Source: JAXGXJ01 sp040772905 (lineage in GTDB: Bacteria > Actinomycetota > Thermoleophilia > RBG-16-64-13). Taken from it: a stretch of DNA of 64,000 nucleotides. Both the position numbers and the translations under genes were made by a program. The notes under the pieces are model-generated. The model was not told where the DNA came from. It ran no database searches and saw nothing but the letters and a program-made list of their open reading frames with translations. Below, piece by piece: positions 31,139 to 40,358 of the stretch (position 1 is its first letter; the number at the start of each line of letters is the position of its first letter). The stretch is taken from assembly GCA_040772905.1 (NCBI GenBank), contig JAXGXJ010000014.1, positions 3,812 to 67,811 of the forward strand, in the 5' to 3' direction.

Positions 31139-32318
31139 GATACCTCATCAGCGGCTACTACGGTGAGGGCAACGTCGGCGACGAGGCCATCCTGGCCGGG
31201 ATTATGCAGGAGATCGCGCATCGCGACCCGTCCGCCGGCTTCACCGTGCTGTCGTTCGATCCTGCCGATACCGGCCGCCGTCACGGCGGCGGCCGCGTCC
31301 CTCTGGAAGTCGTGTCTACGAGCCTCCGCCTCCACGGGCCTGCGCGCGGTCGGCGAAGCGCCTGACCTGCTCATCAGCGGCGGGGGCAGCTTCTGCACGA
31401 GGCCGACTTCGCCCTGCACGGACAGTCCTTCTTGTTCCGCTCGAAAGCTCCGCCCCATCCCCTACTTCCTGTCGGTGATCCTCATGGCCCGTTCTGCCAA
31501 CGTGCCCGCTTCATGTGGTACGCACAGGGACTCGGCCCGCTCCACACCAGGCGGCGCGCAGGGCTGTGGCCGCCGCGGGGTCGGTGTCGCAGCTGGTCAC
31601 CTGGCGCGACCCGGATTCCGCCTGGCCTCGCCTACGACGTGGGCATGCGGGCGCCGGTCCAGGCTATCGTGCCCGATCCCGCGTACGCGCTTGTACCCGC
31701 CTCGACATGAGGACGCCCTGCAGCGGCTGCACCGCCGGACTCGAGCCCGGCAGCCGTTACGTGGCCGTCTGTCCCCGCCCCTGGCTGGGGCGCACCGCGT
31801 ACCTGGAGAACCTGGGTCAAGCGCTGGAAGATCTGGTGGCGCTCTCCGACCTCAGGGTCTTGTTCGTGCCGTTCCATGAGTCTCAAGACCCGCCGGTGGC
31901 GGCGCGGCCGGCTTTTGCCGGCCGCGCCCTCTCCCTGCCCGCCGTCACTTCCGCGCCCCTGTTGGCGGCGGTCCTCGGTGGGGCCGAGGCGGTGGTGGCC
32001 ATGCGCCTGCACAGCGGCATCCTCTCGGCCACCGTCGGCACGCCCGCGGTGGTAGTGGACTACGATCCCAAGACCAGCGCCTTCGCCGCCCAGACCGGGC
32101 AGTCGGAGTGGTGTGTGTCCGTCGACGACCTGGAGACCCCGGCCGGGGCGGCCGTCCTCAGCGCCAAGCTGGGACGCACCTTGGCCCAGGCCGGCGCGCG
32201 CCGCGCTTCGCTCGCGCGCGCGACCGCCCCTCTTCGCGCGGAGGCCGGCCGCACCGCGCAGATGGCCGTCCAGCTGGCGGCCAACGGCAGTGTCTATCCG
32301 GGCGGGGGCAAGGCTTGA
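31135..32318 (+). CDS. csaB: CsaB polysaccharide pyruvyltransferase (frame broken in 5' half)
   Basis: CsaB adds ketal-linked pyruvate to ManNAc of the secondary cell-wall polysaccharide, creating the ligand of SLH domains. The start GTG 31135 gives MRYLISGYYGEGNVGDEAILAGIMQEIAHRDP, the family's first strand. Across shifts follow LLISGGGSFLHEADFALHGQS (a C is missing near 31393), PIPYFLSVILMAR, MWYAQGLGPL and DPAYAL. From 31710 the frame is clean: YVAVCPRPWLGRTAYL, VLFVPFHESQD and the C-terminal AVVAMRLHSGILSATVGTPAVVVDYDPKTSAFAAQ. It overlaps murJ by four bases. With nine SLH proteins encoded just downstream, the assignment is functionally coherent. Confidence 0.88.
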
Positions 32319-34099
32319 CCGGCGGACAGTCGCGGGGCGGCAGTCGCGGTCCGCTCGACTCAGGGCCGGGGCGGCCCGCCGCCTCACCCATCGCCGGCGG
32401 TCCCGACCTCGAACCGGGATTCCTCGGCGACGATCTGGGCGTCGCATCCGCCGAGGCCGCCGACGCTGCCGACGCCGCCGAGGCTACCGCTCAGGTCGCC
32501 GACGCCCCTCCGCCTCCCGACTCCGGCCGCTCGGTGCGCGCCGTGGTGGGCAGGGCAGCGCTCATAATCGTGGCGGCGACGTTGGTGGGGCGCATCCTGG
32601 GGCTCCTCCGCGATATCGCCGTAGCCTACTTCTTCGGTGCTCAAGCCGACACCGACGCCTTCTTTCTCGCCTACCGCATCCCCTATCTGCTCACGCTCAT
32701 GGTGGCGGGTGCGCTCACCGCCACCTTCGTCCCCCTCTTCAGCTACCACCTGGCCAAGGGCCGGCGCCAGGAGGCCTGGAACCTCTCGGTGAACGTGGGC
32801 AACGTCATCTGCGTCATCCTCATCGCCCTCACCGTCGTGCTCATCGTGCTCGCTCCGTGGATCATCCCGCTGGTGGGCTTCGGCTTCGACGAGGCCACGG
32901 CGAGCCGGGCCGTCTTCCTCTTCCGCATCCTCATGATCGGCTTCGTGTTCGAGGGTCTCACAGGCCTGCTCATCGGCATGCTCAACTCGCTCAAGCGTTT
33001 CGCCCTGGCCGCCTTCGCCCCCGCCGTGGGTACGGTCATCACGCTCATCGTCATGATGGCCTTCGCCCGCAGCCTGGGCATCACCGCCCTCGCCATCGGC
33101 AGCGTGGTGGGCTGGATCGCCGGCCTGGCCGTGCTCTTCCCGGGGTTGCGCGACCAGCAGATCAAGTATCGGCCGCGTATCGACTGGCACGATCCCGGCC
33201 TGCGCGAGGTAGGTGCGATGGTCTGGCCCATACTCATCGGCTCGGCTGTGGGCAAGATCAGCATCTTCGCCACCCAGGTGCTGGGCTCTATGCTGGAGGT
33301 GGGATCCATCTCCAGCCTCAGCTACGCCGAGAAGCTGTTCCAGCTGCCGTTGGGCCTGTTCGTGGCCGGCATCACGGTGCCGGTGTTCCCGCTCCTCTCC
33401 GAGCAGGTGGCGGCGGGGGCGCCCGAGCGGGTGAAGGCCACGGTCAGCTTCTCCATGCGCCTGATGGGCTTCCTGATGGTCCCGGTGACTGTGGGCGTGA
33501 TCCTCCTGCGCTATCCCATCATCGGACTGATCCTGGAGCACGGCGAGTTCACCCCCGACGACACGGCCCGCACCGCCTGGGCCCTTCTCTTCCTGAGCCT
33601 GGGCCTGTACGCCTATGCCGGCCGCGACACGCTCACCCGCGTGTTCTACGCCTACCACGACACCCGCACCCCGGTGAAGATCAGCGTGTTCACGGTGGCC
33701 ATCAACGTGGGACTCTCGTATCTCTTCATGCAGTACATGGGCGTGGGCGGGCTGGCGCTGGGCACCACGGTGGCGCTCAGCGTGAACTTCCTGGTGCTCA
33801 TCTGGCTGCTCAAGCGCAAGGTGGGATCCATGGATTTCGGACGCATGTTCACGTCGCTGGGTTTGGTGCTGGGGCTCTCGGCAGTGATGGGTGTCGCCGT
33901 GTGGGCGGTCGACTTCGCGCTGGAACAGGTGGTGGGCGCATCGACTTTCGGGTACGCGGTGCGCCTGGTTGTGGGCGTCGTGGTGGGTGTGTTCGTCTTT
34001 CTCTCGGCGGCGAGGCTTGTTAGAATGCCCGAACTTGCCGAAGTAACAGATATGTTGCGCGCGATCATCAAGCGGAGACGCGGGCAGCAGGCCGGGTAG
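32315..34099 (+). CDS. murJ: MurJ/MviN-type lipid flippase
   Basis: A 594-residue polytopic membrane protein of the MOP superfamily. An Ala/Asp-rich cytoplasmic extension of about 70 residues precedes the usual MurJ start (AALIIVAATLVGRILGLLRDIAVAYFFGAQADTDAFFLAYRIPYLL), with the conserved Arg in GLLRD and about 14 helices. Other hallmarks are FVPLFSYHLAKGRR, YAEKLFQLPLGLFVAGITVPVFPLLSEQ and LGLYAYAGRDTLTRVFYAYHDTRTPVKISV. The TTG at 32315 overlaps the csaB stop (TTGA). In this operon it could flip lipid II or, as its position after csaB suggests, the lipid-linked wall polysaccharide; sequence alone does not decide. Confidence 0.92.
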   Translation: MTGGQSRGGSRGPLDSGPGRPAASPIAGGPDLEPGFLGDDLGVASAEAADAADAAEATAQVADAPPPPDSGRSVRAVVGRAALIIVAATLVGRILGLLRDIAVAYFFGAQADTDAFFLAYRIPYLLTLMVAGALTATFVPLFSYHLAKGRRQEAWNLSVNVGNVICVILIALTVVLIVLAPWIIPLVGFGFDEATASRAVFLFRILMIGFVFEGLTGLLIGMLNSLKRFALAAFAPAVGTVITLIVMMAFARSLGITALAIGSVVGWIAGLAVLFPGLRDQQIKYRPRIDWHDPGLREVGAMVWPILIGSAVGKISIFATQVLGSMLEVGSISSLSYAEKLFQLPLGLFVAGITVPVFPLLSEQVAAGAPERVKATVSFSMRLMGFLMVPVTVGVILLRYPIIGLILEHGEFTPDDTARTAWALLFLSLGLYAYAGRDTLTRVFYAYHDTRTPVKISVFTVAINVGLSYLFMQYMGVGGLALGTTVALSVNFLVLIWLLKRKVGSMDFGRMFTSLGLVLGLSAVMGVAVWAVDFALEQVVGASTFGYAVRLVVGVVVGVFVFLSAARLVRMPELAEVTDMLRAIIKRRRGQQAG

Positions 34100-34225
34100 G
34101 CCGCGAGGCCTCGGACATCGGCGAGAGCCGCGATGCGACAGGCCGAAGTGTCAATCCGGTCGCAATACGGTTGCCGGGTGGCAGGAGAAATCTTGCCGGC
34201 GGCGTACGCAGGTAGGTAGATATTT

Positions 34226-35851
34226 ATGGCCGCGACAGGATCAAACCACAAGGAGAGACACCTGGCGCAGCCGCCGAGGGGCCTCCGTGCCGCATGTGCG
34301 TCCGGCGGACGGCTCCATTGCTCCATCTTGGTGCTGGCGGTTCTGCTGGTCGTCGCCCTCTGCCTTCTCGCCCTCCCGTTCTCGCCCGCTCCGGCGGAGG
34401 CCGCCGACACCACGGCTGTGGGGCAGCTGACGGGGGCGGACCTCGCGGCTGCACTGGAACTCGAGGGCGACGTGGGACTCATGGCCGCCGGTGATCTCTA
34501 CGCCGCCGCGGTGGTGGGGTCGGGTGCTCCTGTGATCCCCATCATCTTCCCGCTAGAGAACCGGAAGGACGTCACCTACTTCGTCGACACCTTCGGTGCG
34601 CCGCGGTCCGGGGGCCGCACCCACGCCGGTAACGACCTCATGGCGCCCAAGATGGCCCGCCTTGTGGCGGTGGTCGACGGCACCATCGACTGGCTCAACA
34701 CCACAGGCAAGCTGTCCAGCTACAACAACCTGCCCTATTACAACATCCTGTTGCGGGGCGACGACGGCAACGACTACTTCTACGTACACCTCAACAACGA
34801 CACACCGGGCACCGATGACGCCATGGGCGGGGTGGAGAACGCCTACGCTCTCGGTCTCAAGAACGGTCAACGCGTCAAGGCCGGGGACTTCATCGGCTAC
34901 GTGGGCGACAGCGGCAACGCCGAGGACACCGGCAGCCACCTTCACTTCGAGATCCACTTGGGCGGCTACGTGAGCGCCTCGGGCACCCAGACCTGTTCGC
35001 CCAGCGCCATCAACCCCTACAACAGCCTGAAAGCGGCGCCCACGGTGGAGGAGTGGCTCAACGACGGCAAGCCGGCGCTGACGACCACCACCACCAAGCC
35101 CGCGCCCGCCACCACGACCGCCACCACGGTCAAGCCCACGACCACCACGACGACCACGGGCGGGCCCACCACGGGCTCCACGGCCTTCCGTACCACCACC
35201 ACCACGCCTCCGACCACCGTCGCGCCGCCCACCGGCTCCGCGGTGAAGGGCTTCACCGACGTCCGCACCACCGACTGGTTCTATCGTGACTTCGCCTATG
35301 CTCTGGAGAACGGCATCGTGAGCGCCGAGGTCGACAACCGCTTCCGGCCCTACTCCATGGTGTCGCGGGCCCTGTTCACCGCTTACCTGGTGCGGACCAT
35401 GGCGCCCGATGAGATAGCCGCCCTCGGCAGCGTCGACACTGATTGGGACAGCGAACCCGCCCCGCCCATCTTCGGCGACGTGCCCGCCGATCACTGGGCC
35501 CATGCCGAGATCGAAGCCGCCGCCCGGCTGGGACTGGTGCGTGGCACAGGCGACGGCACCACCTTCACGCCGGAGGCCCTGGTGACCAGGGCACAGATGG
35601 CCGCCATGCTCTGCCGGGCACTGGGTGCGGCGTCCACCGAGGGCTCGTCGGCAGGCGGCGCCCACCTCATCTACAAGGACATCCCCAAAGGCTACTGGGC
35701 CCAGGGTGCCATCGTGCTGGCGCGTACCTACGGTCTCATGTGTGGAGACACCAACGACTGCTTCCGACCGGACGAGAACACCACAAGAGCTCAGGCCGTC
35801 ACTGTGATGGCCCGGCTGTTGCGGCTGCTGCAAGGAGAGGCAGGCTCATAG
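34226..35851 (+). CDS. Secreted M23 peptidase with three SLH domains
   Basis: A 541-residue exported protein. A signal peptide ends near AEAAD (about residue 60). Residues 105-265 are an M23 (LytM-type) endopeptidase domain with HAGND (His133, Asp137), His188 and the HLHFEIH motif (His238, His240) forming the zinc site, so it should cleave peptidoglycan cross-bridges. A Thr/Pro linker (285-337) leads to three SLH repeats (about 340-540; FTDVRTTDWFYRDFAYALENGI, FGDVPADHWAHAEIEAAARLGLVRG, YKDIPKGYWAQGAIVLARTYG). It is the first gene after murJ; AGGTAGG lies 9 bp before ATG. SLH repeats should anchor the hydrolase to CsaB-modified polymer. Confidence 0.93.
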   Translation: MAATGSNHKERHLAQPPRGLRAACASGGRLHCSILVLAVLLVVALCLLALPFSPAPAEAADTTAVGQLTGADLAAALELEGDVGLMAAGDLYAAAVVGSGAPVIPIIFPLENRKDVTYFVDTFGAPRSGGRTHAGNDLMAPKMARLVAVVDGTIDWLNTTGKLSSYNNLPYYNILLRGDDGNDYFYVHLNNDTPGTDDAMGGVENAYALGLKNGQRVKAGDFIGYVGDSGNAEDTGSHLHFEIHLGGYVSASGTQTCSPSAINPYNSLKAAPTVEEWLNDGKPALTTTTTKPAPATTTATTVKPTTTTTTTGGPTTGSTAFRTTTTTPPTTVAPPTGSAVKGFTDVRTTDWFYRDFAYALENGIVSAEVDNRFRPYSMVSRALFTAYLVRTMAPDEIAALGSVDTDWDSEPAPPIFGDVPADHWAHAEIEAAARLGLVRGTGDGTTFTPEALVTRAQMAAMLCRALGAASTEGSSAGGAHLIYKDIPKGYWAQGAIVLARTYGLMCGDTNDCFRPDENTTRAQAVTVMARLLRLLQGEAGS

Positions 35852-35862
35852 CAACCTCCGTC

Positions 35863-37497
35863 GTGCCCATACTCCGCCGGGGAGCTGCTTCCACCCCGGC
35901 GCGGCGGGCGTTCCGCCGGCTGCTCTCAGCCCTGGCGATAGTCTTGGCGTCCGCCGCGTTGGTGCTGACCGGCGCGCCGGGACAGCCGTCGCCGGCGCGC
36001 GCGGGTAGCTTCTCCGACGTCGGTCCCAGCATCCCCGCGTATGACGCCGTGGAATTCATGACCGGCGCGGGCGTGCTCTCGGGCTTCAAGGACGGCACCT
36101 TCAAACCGGGCAACACCCTCACCCGCGGCCAGGCCACCAAGGTGCTGGTGCTGTGGCAGAAGGTCGCGCTGGTGACCGCCACCAAGTCGTCGTTCCCGGA
36201 TGTGGACGACGTCTATCGCAGCTACGTGGAGACGGCGTCGGCCAAGGGCTGGATCACCGGTTTCCCCGACGGTTATTTCCGCGCCTACTCCACCCTCAAC
36301 CGGCAGCAGATGGCCATCATCATGGTGAGAGCCATGGGCTGGGAGGCCGACGCACAGAAGCTCTCCTCGTCCCGGGTGGCCGATATCCTGGCGCAGTTCT
36401 CCGACCGTGCCACCATCGCGGCTGTGGCCCGGCCCTATGTGGCTCTGGCTGTGGATAAGGGTCTGTTCGGAGGCTACGACGGCCGATTCAACCCCACCCA
36501 AGGCATCACCCGGGCGCAGTTCAGTCTGGTGGTCATGCGGGCCGAGTTGGCGCTGCGGGCCACCGTGCAGCAAGTGCGCTTCGCGTGCGACTACACCGAC
36601 AAGACCCGCGTGGTGGTGGACCTCTCCAAAGCCCCGGGCGCCGTCACGGCTGCCATCTCGTCCGACGGCATCCTGAGCGTCGATTTCACCGAGGGCGCCA
36701 TAGCGGGCACCCTCACCCAGGCCGTGGCCGCTTCCCCCGAGGTCACCTCGGTGACCGCGCGGCAGGGCGCCTACGACCCGCGCACGGTGAGGCTCAGCTT
36801 CGATCTGGGTCGCTATCAACGCTTCCGGGTCATGAGCCTGGCTCCCTCCGACGGCAGGGGATACCGCATCGTGGTGGATGTCTTCCGGCGGACGGACGGC
36901 CCCGATGGGGACGGCCCTCCGCTCATCTGCATAGACCCAGGCCACGGGGGCACCGCCACCGGCTGCATAGGCGTCTCGGGCACGCCCGAGAAGACGTTGA
37001 ACCTCATCATCGCCACCTTCTTGAACGAGTACCTCAAGAAGGCCGGGTTCAGCACTATGATGACGCGCACCACCGATGTTGATATCGGTCTCAAGGAGCG
37101 GGCCCAGATGGCCAACGCGGCCAAGGCCAGCCTCTTCGTGAGCGTCCACAACAACGCCATCAACAACCCCGAGACCAACGGTACCGAGACCTTCTACGAA
37201 GGCACCGACGCCAGCTACGATCCTCAGGGTCGGCTCCTGGCCGAAGCCATCCAGCGCAAGCTCATCGCTGCCCTGGGTTCGGTCAACCGTGGGGCCAAGA
37301 CGTGGTACGGTAACACCCTCACCGTACTGGGCGAGTCGACAATGACCGGTGTCCTCACTGAGGTCGGGTTCATGACCAACGCCGCCGAAGAAGCCAAGCT
37401 CCTCACTCCCGCCTATCAGCAGAAGGCGGCCCAGGCCATCGCCGACGGCATCCAGGAGTACATGAGATGGACCACCACCGTCTTCACCAGCGAATAG
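35863..37497 (+). CDS. SLH-anchored N-acetylmuramoyl-L-alanine amidase (Amidase_3)
   Basis: About 544 residues. A signal peptide (LLSALAIVLASAALVLTG) precedes three SLH repeats (about 48-225: FSDVGPSIPAYDAVEFMTGAGVLSG, FPDVDDVYRSYVETASAKGWITG, and a third ending FNPTQGITRAQFSLVVM), a beta-rich AMIN-like segment (230-335), then Amidase_3 (350-540) with zinc ligands and catalytic residues in IDPGHGGT, PEKTLNL, VSVHNNA and LTEVGFMTN. It cleaves the amide bond between MurNAc and the stem peptide. The start is uncertain: GTG 35863 is the first usual start codon, but AAGGAGAGG is perfectly spaced before an ATA at 35848. It overlaps the SpoIID gene by 31 bases. Confidence 0.92.
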   Translation: MPILRRGAASTPARRAFRRLLSALAIVLASAALVLTGAPGQPSPARAGSFSDVGPSIPAYDAVEFMTGAGVLSGFKDGTFKPGNTLTRGQATKVLVLWQKVALVTATKSSFPDVDDVYRSYVETASAKGWITGFPDGYFRAYSTLNRQQMAIIMVRAMGWEADAQKLSSSRVADILAQFSDRATIAAVARPYVALAVDKGLFGGYDGRFNPTQGITRAQFSLVVMRAELALRATVQQVRFACDYTDKTRVVVDLSKAPGAVTAAISSDGILSVDFTEGAIAGTLTQAVAASPEVTSVTARQGAYDPRTVRLSFDLGRYQRFRVMSLAPSDGRGYRIVVDVFRRTDGPDGDGPPLICIDPGHGGTATGCIGVSGTPEKTLNLIIATFLNEYLKKAGFSTMMTRTTDVDIGLKERAQMANAAKASLFVSVHNNAINNPETNGTETFYEGTDASYDPQGRLLAEAIQRKLIAALGSVNRGAKTWYGNTLTVLGESTMTGVLTEVGFMTNAAEEAKLLTPAYQQKAAQAIADGIQEYMRWTTTVFTSE

Positions 37498-39431
37498 CGG
37501 GCTCCCGCTCCCGCATGGGCCTGTTGGTGCTGGCCTGCGTCCTGGCGGCACTCAGCGTGTTCGCCGGGTCCGCGGCGCTCGCTCCCAGCCCTGCCGCGGC
37601 TGCGGACGGCGACTTCGTCTTCACCGGCCGAGGATGGGGGCACGGCGTGGGCATGAGCCAGTGGGGTGCCTGGCAAGCGGCCAAGGAAGGCGTGAGTTTC
37701 GACAAGATCCTGGCCTTCTACTATCCCGGCACCACGCTGCAGCAGATGCCCGATCCCGATACCGTGGTGAAGGTGCGTCTCTCGGCGAACCCGCCCGACA
37801 GTAGCGTCACCAGCTTCTGCCAGGTGGACCTCAAGCCGTCGGTCACCGCCGCCACGCTGGTCAAGAAGTCTACCGCCGGCGACGAGACCGAGGTCCTACC
37901 CGCCGACACCCTCATGAATGTGCTGAACGTCGACGGCAAGATCCAGGTGATCACCGCCGACGGGCCCCAGGGCCCCTTCGACTACATCGAACTGCGTCCC
38001 GAGCGCTCAACGGGCACCGCGTCCGACGGCCGCGTGGCCGTCCAGTTCAAGAGCACGCCCACCAGTAGTCCGTACGCCTATCGCGAGTACTGGGGAACCA
38101 TCCGCGTGCAGCCGGGCAGCACCGCCGGCACCCTGTGGGTCTACAACTTCGTGGCCGTGGACATGTACGTGCGCAATATCGGCGAGGTGGATTTCGACTG
38201 GGCCATGCCCACGCAGCCCGGCTACGCTCCGGAAGTGGTGAAGGCGCAAGCCGTCGCCGCCCGCACCTACGCGCTGGCCAAGAACGGCGCCACCCTCACC
38301 GACGGCTGGCAGGACCAGTACTACGCCGGCTACCGTCTGGAGGCGGCGGGCAAGTATCCCGCCCTGGCGCAGGCGGCCGAGCAGACGGCCGGACTCATCC
38401 TCACCTACCAGGGCAAGCCGGCCACCACCTACTTCTCCGCCCACTCCGGCGGCTACACCACCAACACGGCCTGGTCGGGCACCTATCCACCCTACATCGT
38501 CTGCCAGCCCGACCCCTGGAGCCTCAAGGCGCCTCCCAGCAATGTGAGCTCGGCCGGACCGGGCTACAACTGGACCTACACCATCTCGCCGACCGACTTG
38601 TCGAAGAAGGTCAACAACGTCCTCACCGACGTCGACACCAAGAAGAAGTTCGACATCGGCCTCATCAGGCAGGTGGAGGTCACGGTCCGCGATACGGCCG
38701 ACCCCACCAGCCACGCCCGCACGCTACGCTTGACCGGCGACAAAGGCGTCGCTCAGGTCTCGGCCACTTCGTTCAAGAGCCTGTTCGGATCGAGCCAGAT
38801 GCGGTCCACCCTCATCCTCTCCATCACCGGCGGCGAGCCGCTGGGGGTGGGTGAGTTCTTCGATGTGGGCCGCACGCACATGTATCACGACCAGATCGCC
38901 CGCATGGTCACGGCCGGGCTCATGAACGGCTACGACGGCGGCCTGTTCAAGCCCGAGGGCTCCATCACCCGCTGGCAGTTCGCCAAGATCGCGGTGAACC
39001 TGTACAACATCATGCATCCCGACGACCGCATCGAGGTGGTGGACGTCGACACCCGTCCCTTCGCCGATATCCCCGCCCGCCCCGGCGTGCTGTTGGACGA
39101 GTCCGACTGGGTGGCGGCGGCCAAGAAGGCGGGCCTGGTGACGGGCATGAACGGCAACAACTTCCAACCCTATGTGGTGATGCGCCGCGACCACATGGCC
39201 GCCATGACCGTCCGCGCTCTGGGTTGGGAAGACGAGGCCGCAACGTTCTCCGCGACCGCGCCCGGCTTCAGCGATCTCTCCCGCAGCAGCGAATACTGGG
39301 CCGCGGCAGCCTACCTCAAGGCCCAGGGCATCATGCTGGGCTACGACGACGGCACCCTCCGCCCGGAGGAGCCCATCAAGCGCCAGCACGTGGCCGTGGT
39401 CCTCTGCCGAGTGCTCGACGCCGCAGACTGA
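37467..39431 (+). CDS. SpoIID/LytB-domain protein with three SLH repeats
   Basis: A 654-residue exported protein. Signal peptide to about residue 46 (APSPAAAADG). Residues 48-450 form a SpoIID/LytB domain: GRGWGHGVGMSQWGAWQAAKEG is the conserved start, with EVVKAQAVAARTYAL and TYFSAHSGGYTTNTAWSG containing the catalytic Glu-type region; SpoIID is a lytic transglycosylase acting on denuded glycan made by amidases, so the amidase gene immediately upstream is a logical partner. Three SLH repeats end the protein (about 460-654; FADIPARPG, FSDLSRSSEYWAAAAYLKAQGIMLG). AGGAG lies 8 bp before ATG 37467, inside the amidase gene. Confidence 0.92.
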   Translation: MDHHRLHQRIAGSRSRMGLLVLACVLAALSVFAGSAALAPSPAAAADGDFVFTGRGWGHGVGMSQWGAWQAAKEGVSFDKILAFYYPGTTLQQMPDPDTVVKVRLSANPPDSSVTSFCQVDLKPSVTAATLVKKSTAGDETEVLPADTLMNVLNVDGKIQVITADGPQGPFDYIELRPERSTGTASDGRVAVQFKSTPTSSPYAYREYWGTIRVQPGSTAGTLWVYNFVAVDMYVRNIGEVDFDWAMPTQPGYAPEVVKAQAVAARTYALAKNGATLTDGWQDQYYAGYRLEAAGKYPALAQAAEQTAGLILTYQGKPATTYFSAHSGGYTTNTAWSGTYPPYIVCQPDPWSLKAPPSNVSSAGPGYNWTYTISPTDLSKKVNNVLTDVDTKKKFDIGLIRQVEVTVRDTADPTSHARTLRLTGDKGVAQVSATSFKSLFGSSQMRSTLILSITGGEPLGVGEFFDVGRTHMYHDQIARMVTAGLMNGYDGGLFKPEGSITRWQFAKIAVNLYNIMHPDDRIEVVDVDTRPFADIPARPGVLLDESDWVAAAKKAGLVTGMNGNNFQPYVVMRRDHMAAMTVRALGWEDEAATFSATAPGFSDLSRSSEYWAAAAYLKAQGIMLGYDDGTLRPEEPIKRQHVAVVLCRVLDAAD

Positions 39432-39463
39432 AGGCCAGAATCGATCGGCTTCTGGATCGGTCC

Positions 39464-39700
39464 TCACGTCATGCGGCCTCGTAAGGCCTCACGCAGTTCC
39501 TGTCGCGTGCAGCCGACATCTCTAAGGATCTTCGAAAGCAGTCCCGGCCCGAGCGTCTCTCTGCTGTGCACGGGGATCACGGTCGTTCGCCCGTCGGGAT
39601 GCTTGAGCAAGTGGTGGCTTCCTCGGACTCGCGCTACCTGAAAGCCCATGGCTTGGAGTGCCGACACAAGCTGCCGGCCGGTCAAACCGAAGGGGGACAC
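39464..39700 (-). CDS. hicA: HicA-family mRNA interferase toxin
   Basis: A 78-residue protein of the YcfA/HicA double-stranded-RNA-binding fold: LVSALQAMGFQVARVRGSHHLLKHPDGRTTVIPVHSRETLGPGLLSKILRDVGCTRQEL. The GSHH motif carries the catalytic His. HicA cleaves mRNA and is inhibited by HicB. Start GTG 39700, seven bases after the hicB stop; the antitoxin gene comes first. It converges on the SpoIID-SLH gene. Confidence 0.9.
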   Translation of the reverse strand: MSPFGLTGRQLVSALQAMGFQVARVRGSHHLLKHPDGRTTVIPVHSRETLGPGLLSKILRDVGCTRQELREALRGRMT

Positions 39701-39707
39701 GAGAGGT

Positions 39708-39944
39708 CTAGAGGTCTACTGTGACCCGCTGTATTCCGACGTACCGAAGACGCTGACCACCCGGATCAGGCTGTTCGTCACCCATGCAGACCTCGATGGC
39801 CTCCTTCACCCGCTTCATGAGTACGTCGAGCGACCTGGCTTGCGTGTAGCAGCCCGGCAGGGACGGGACCGAAGCCACGAAGTAGCCCTCCTCGTCCTGT
39901 TCGATCACGATGTCGAATTCCTGCAGCACTGGCCCCGCAATCAT
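39708..39944 (-). CDS. hicB: HicB-family antitoxin
   Basis: A 78-residue protein with the partial RNase-H-like HicB fold: EFDIVIEQDEEGYFVASVPSLPGCYTQARSLDVLMKRVKEAIEVCM. It should bind and neutralise the HicA toxin encoded directly downstream. The ATG at 39944 is preferred because GAAGGG lies nine bases upstream; the ATG at 39953 abuts the same purine run. The reading frame stays open far upstream but with composition unlike HicB. Confidence 0.9.
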   Translation of the reverse strand: MIAGPVLQEFDIVIEQDEEGYFVASVPSLPGCYTQARSLDVLMKRVKEAIEVCMGDEQPDPGGQRLRYVGIQRVTVDL

Positions 39945-40171
39945 GGCCGGCATCCCTTCTATCCAGAAGTCTAACACCTTGTTTCGCGAGGGTAGTCGGT
40001 CCCACAGCGCCTGCCCCTCAGCCTTTGGTCGCAGCTTGGCCGAGAGGGCCGGAGCCGCCGCCTCCCCAGCAGCGCAGCGGCCGCACGAGCGCCAGCACGC
40101 CGCCGCACCGGCACGGCGGAGGCTCCGGGCCATCCGCCGCGCGGGCGCGTCGGCCAGCTATGAGGGGTGCT

Positions 40172-40201
40172 GAGACGATCCTTGGGAGGGGTGATCGTCT
40201 C
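40172..40201. repeat. Inverted repeat in the hicB-protease gap
   Basis: GAGACGATC (40172-40180) and GATCGTCTC (40193-40201) form a perfect 9-bp dyad around a 12-base loop. The flanks also repeat directly: CTATGAGGGG occurs at about 40159 and again at 40202. The 414-bp gap 39945-40358 between divergent genes contains nothing else recognisable except the protease promoter. It may be an operator or a transcript hairpin. Confidence 0.5.
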
Positions 40202-40345
40202 TATGAGGGGGGCCTATGTCAGTGACGCGCCTCGTCTCATCCTGGGCCGTCAGCGGTCTCGGCTCCGCTGCCTGCCTGTGTCGTCCTTACGTCGTCCACT
40301 CTACCCTCGGGGGCGTGAAGGGGTCGTAAAGCCGATTCTGGGCGG

Positions 40346-40358
40346 TATAATGCCCCCC
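40346..40358 (+). promoter_or_regulatory. Leaderless-type promoter of the SLH metalloprotease
   Basis: A perfect -10 hexamer TATAAT (40346-40351) is followed by seven bases and the ATG at 40359. Transcription would start at the start codon; no Shine-Dalgarno sequence exists and the -35 region is poor. Confidence 0.6.

Noticed and set aside
19750..31710. A true pseudogene cluster
   Set aside because: Motif order and content are intact across all genes and both strands, breaks are single- or double-base indels, and the edges are sharp. Sequence error explains this better.
32113..34023. Second long open frame (636 codons) on the same strand as murJ
   Set aside because: Out-of-frame shadow rich in Arg, His and Gly; MurJ motifs lie in the other frame.
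34100..34225. Possible cyclic-di-AMP (ydaO/yuaA) or cyclic-di-GMP riboswitch before the M23-SLH gene
   Set aside because: Cell-wall hydrolase genes often carry one, and the 126-bp gap has hairpins, but I could not align the conserved core of either class by eye. A covariance-model search would decide.
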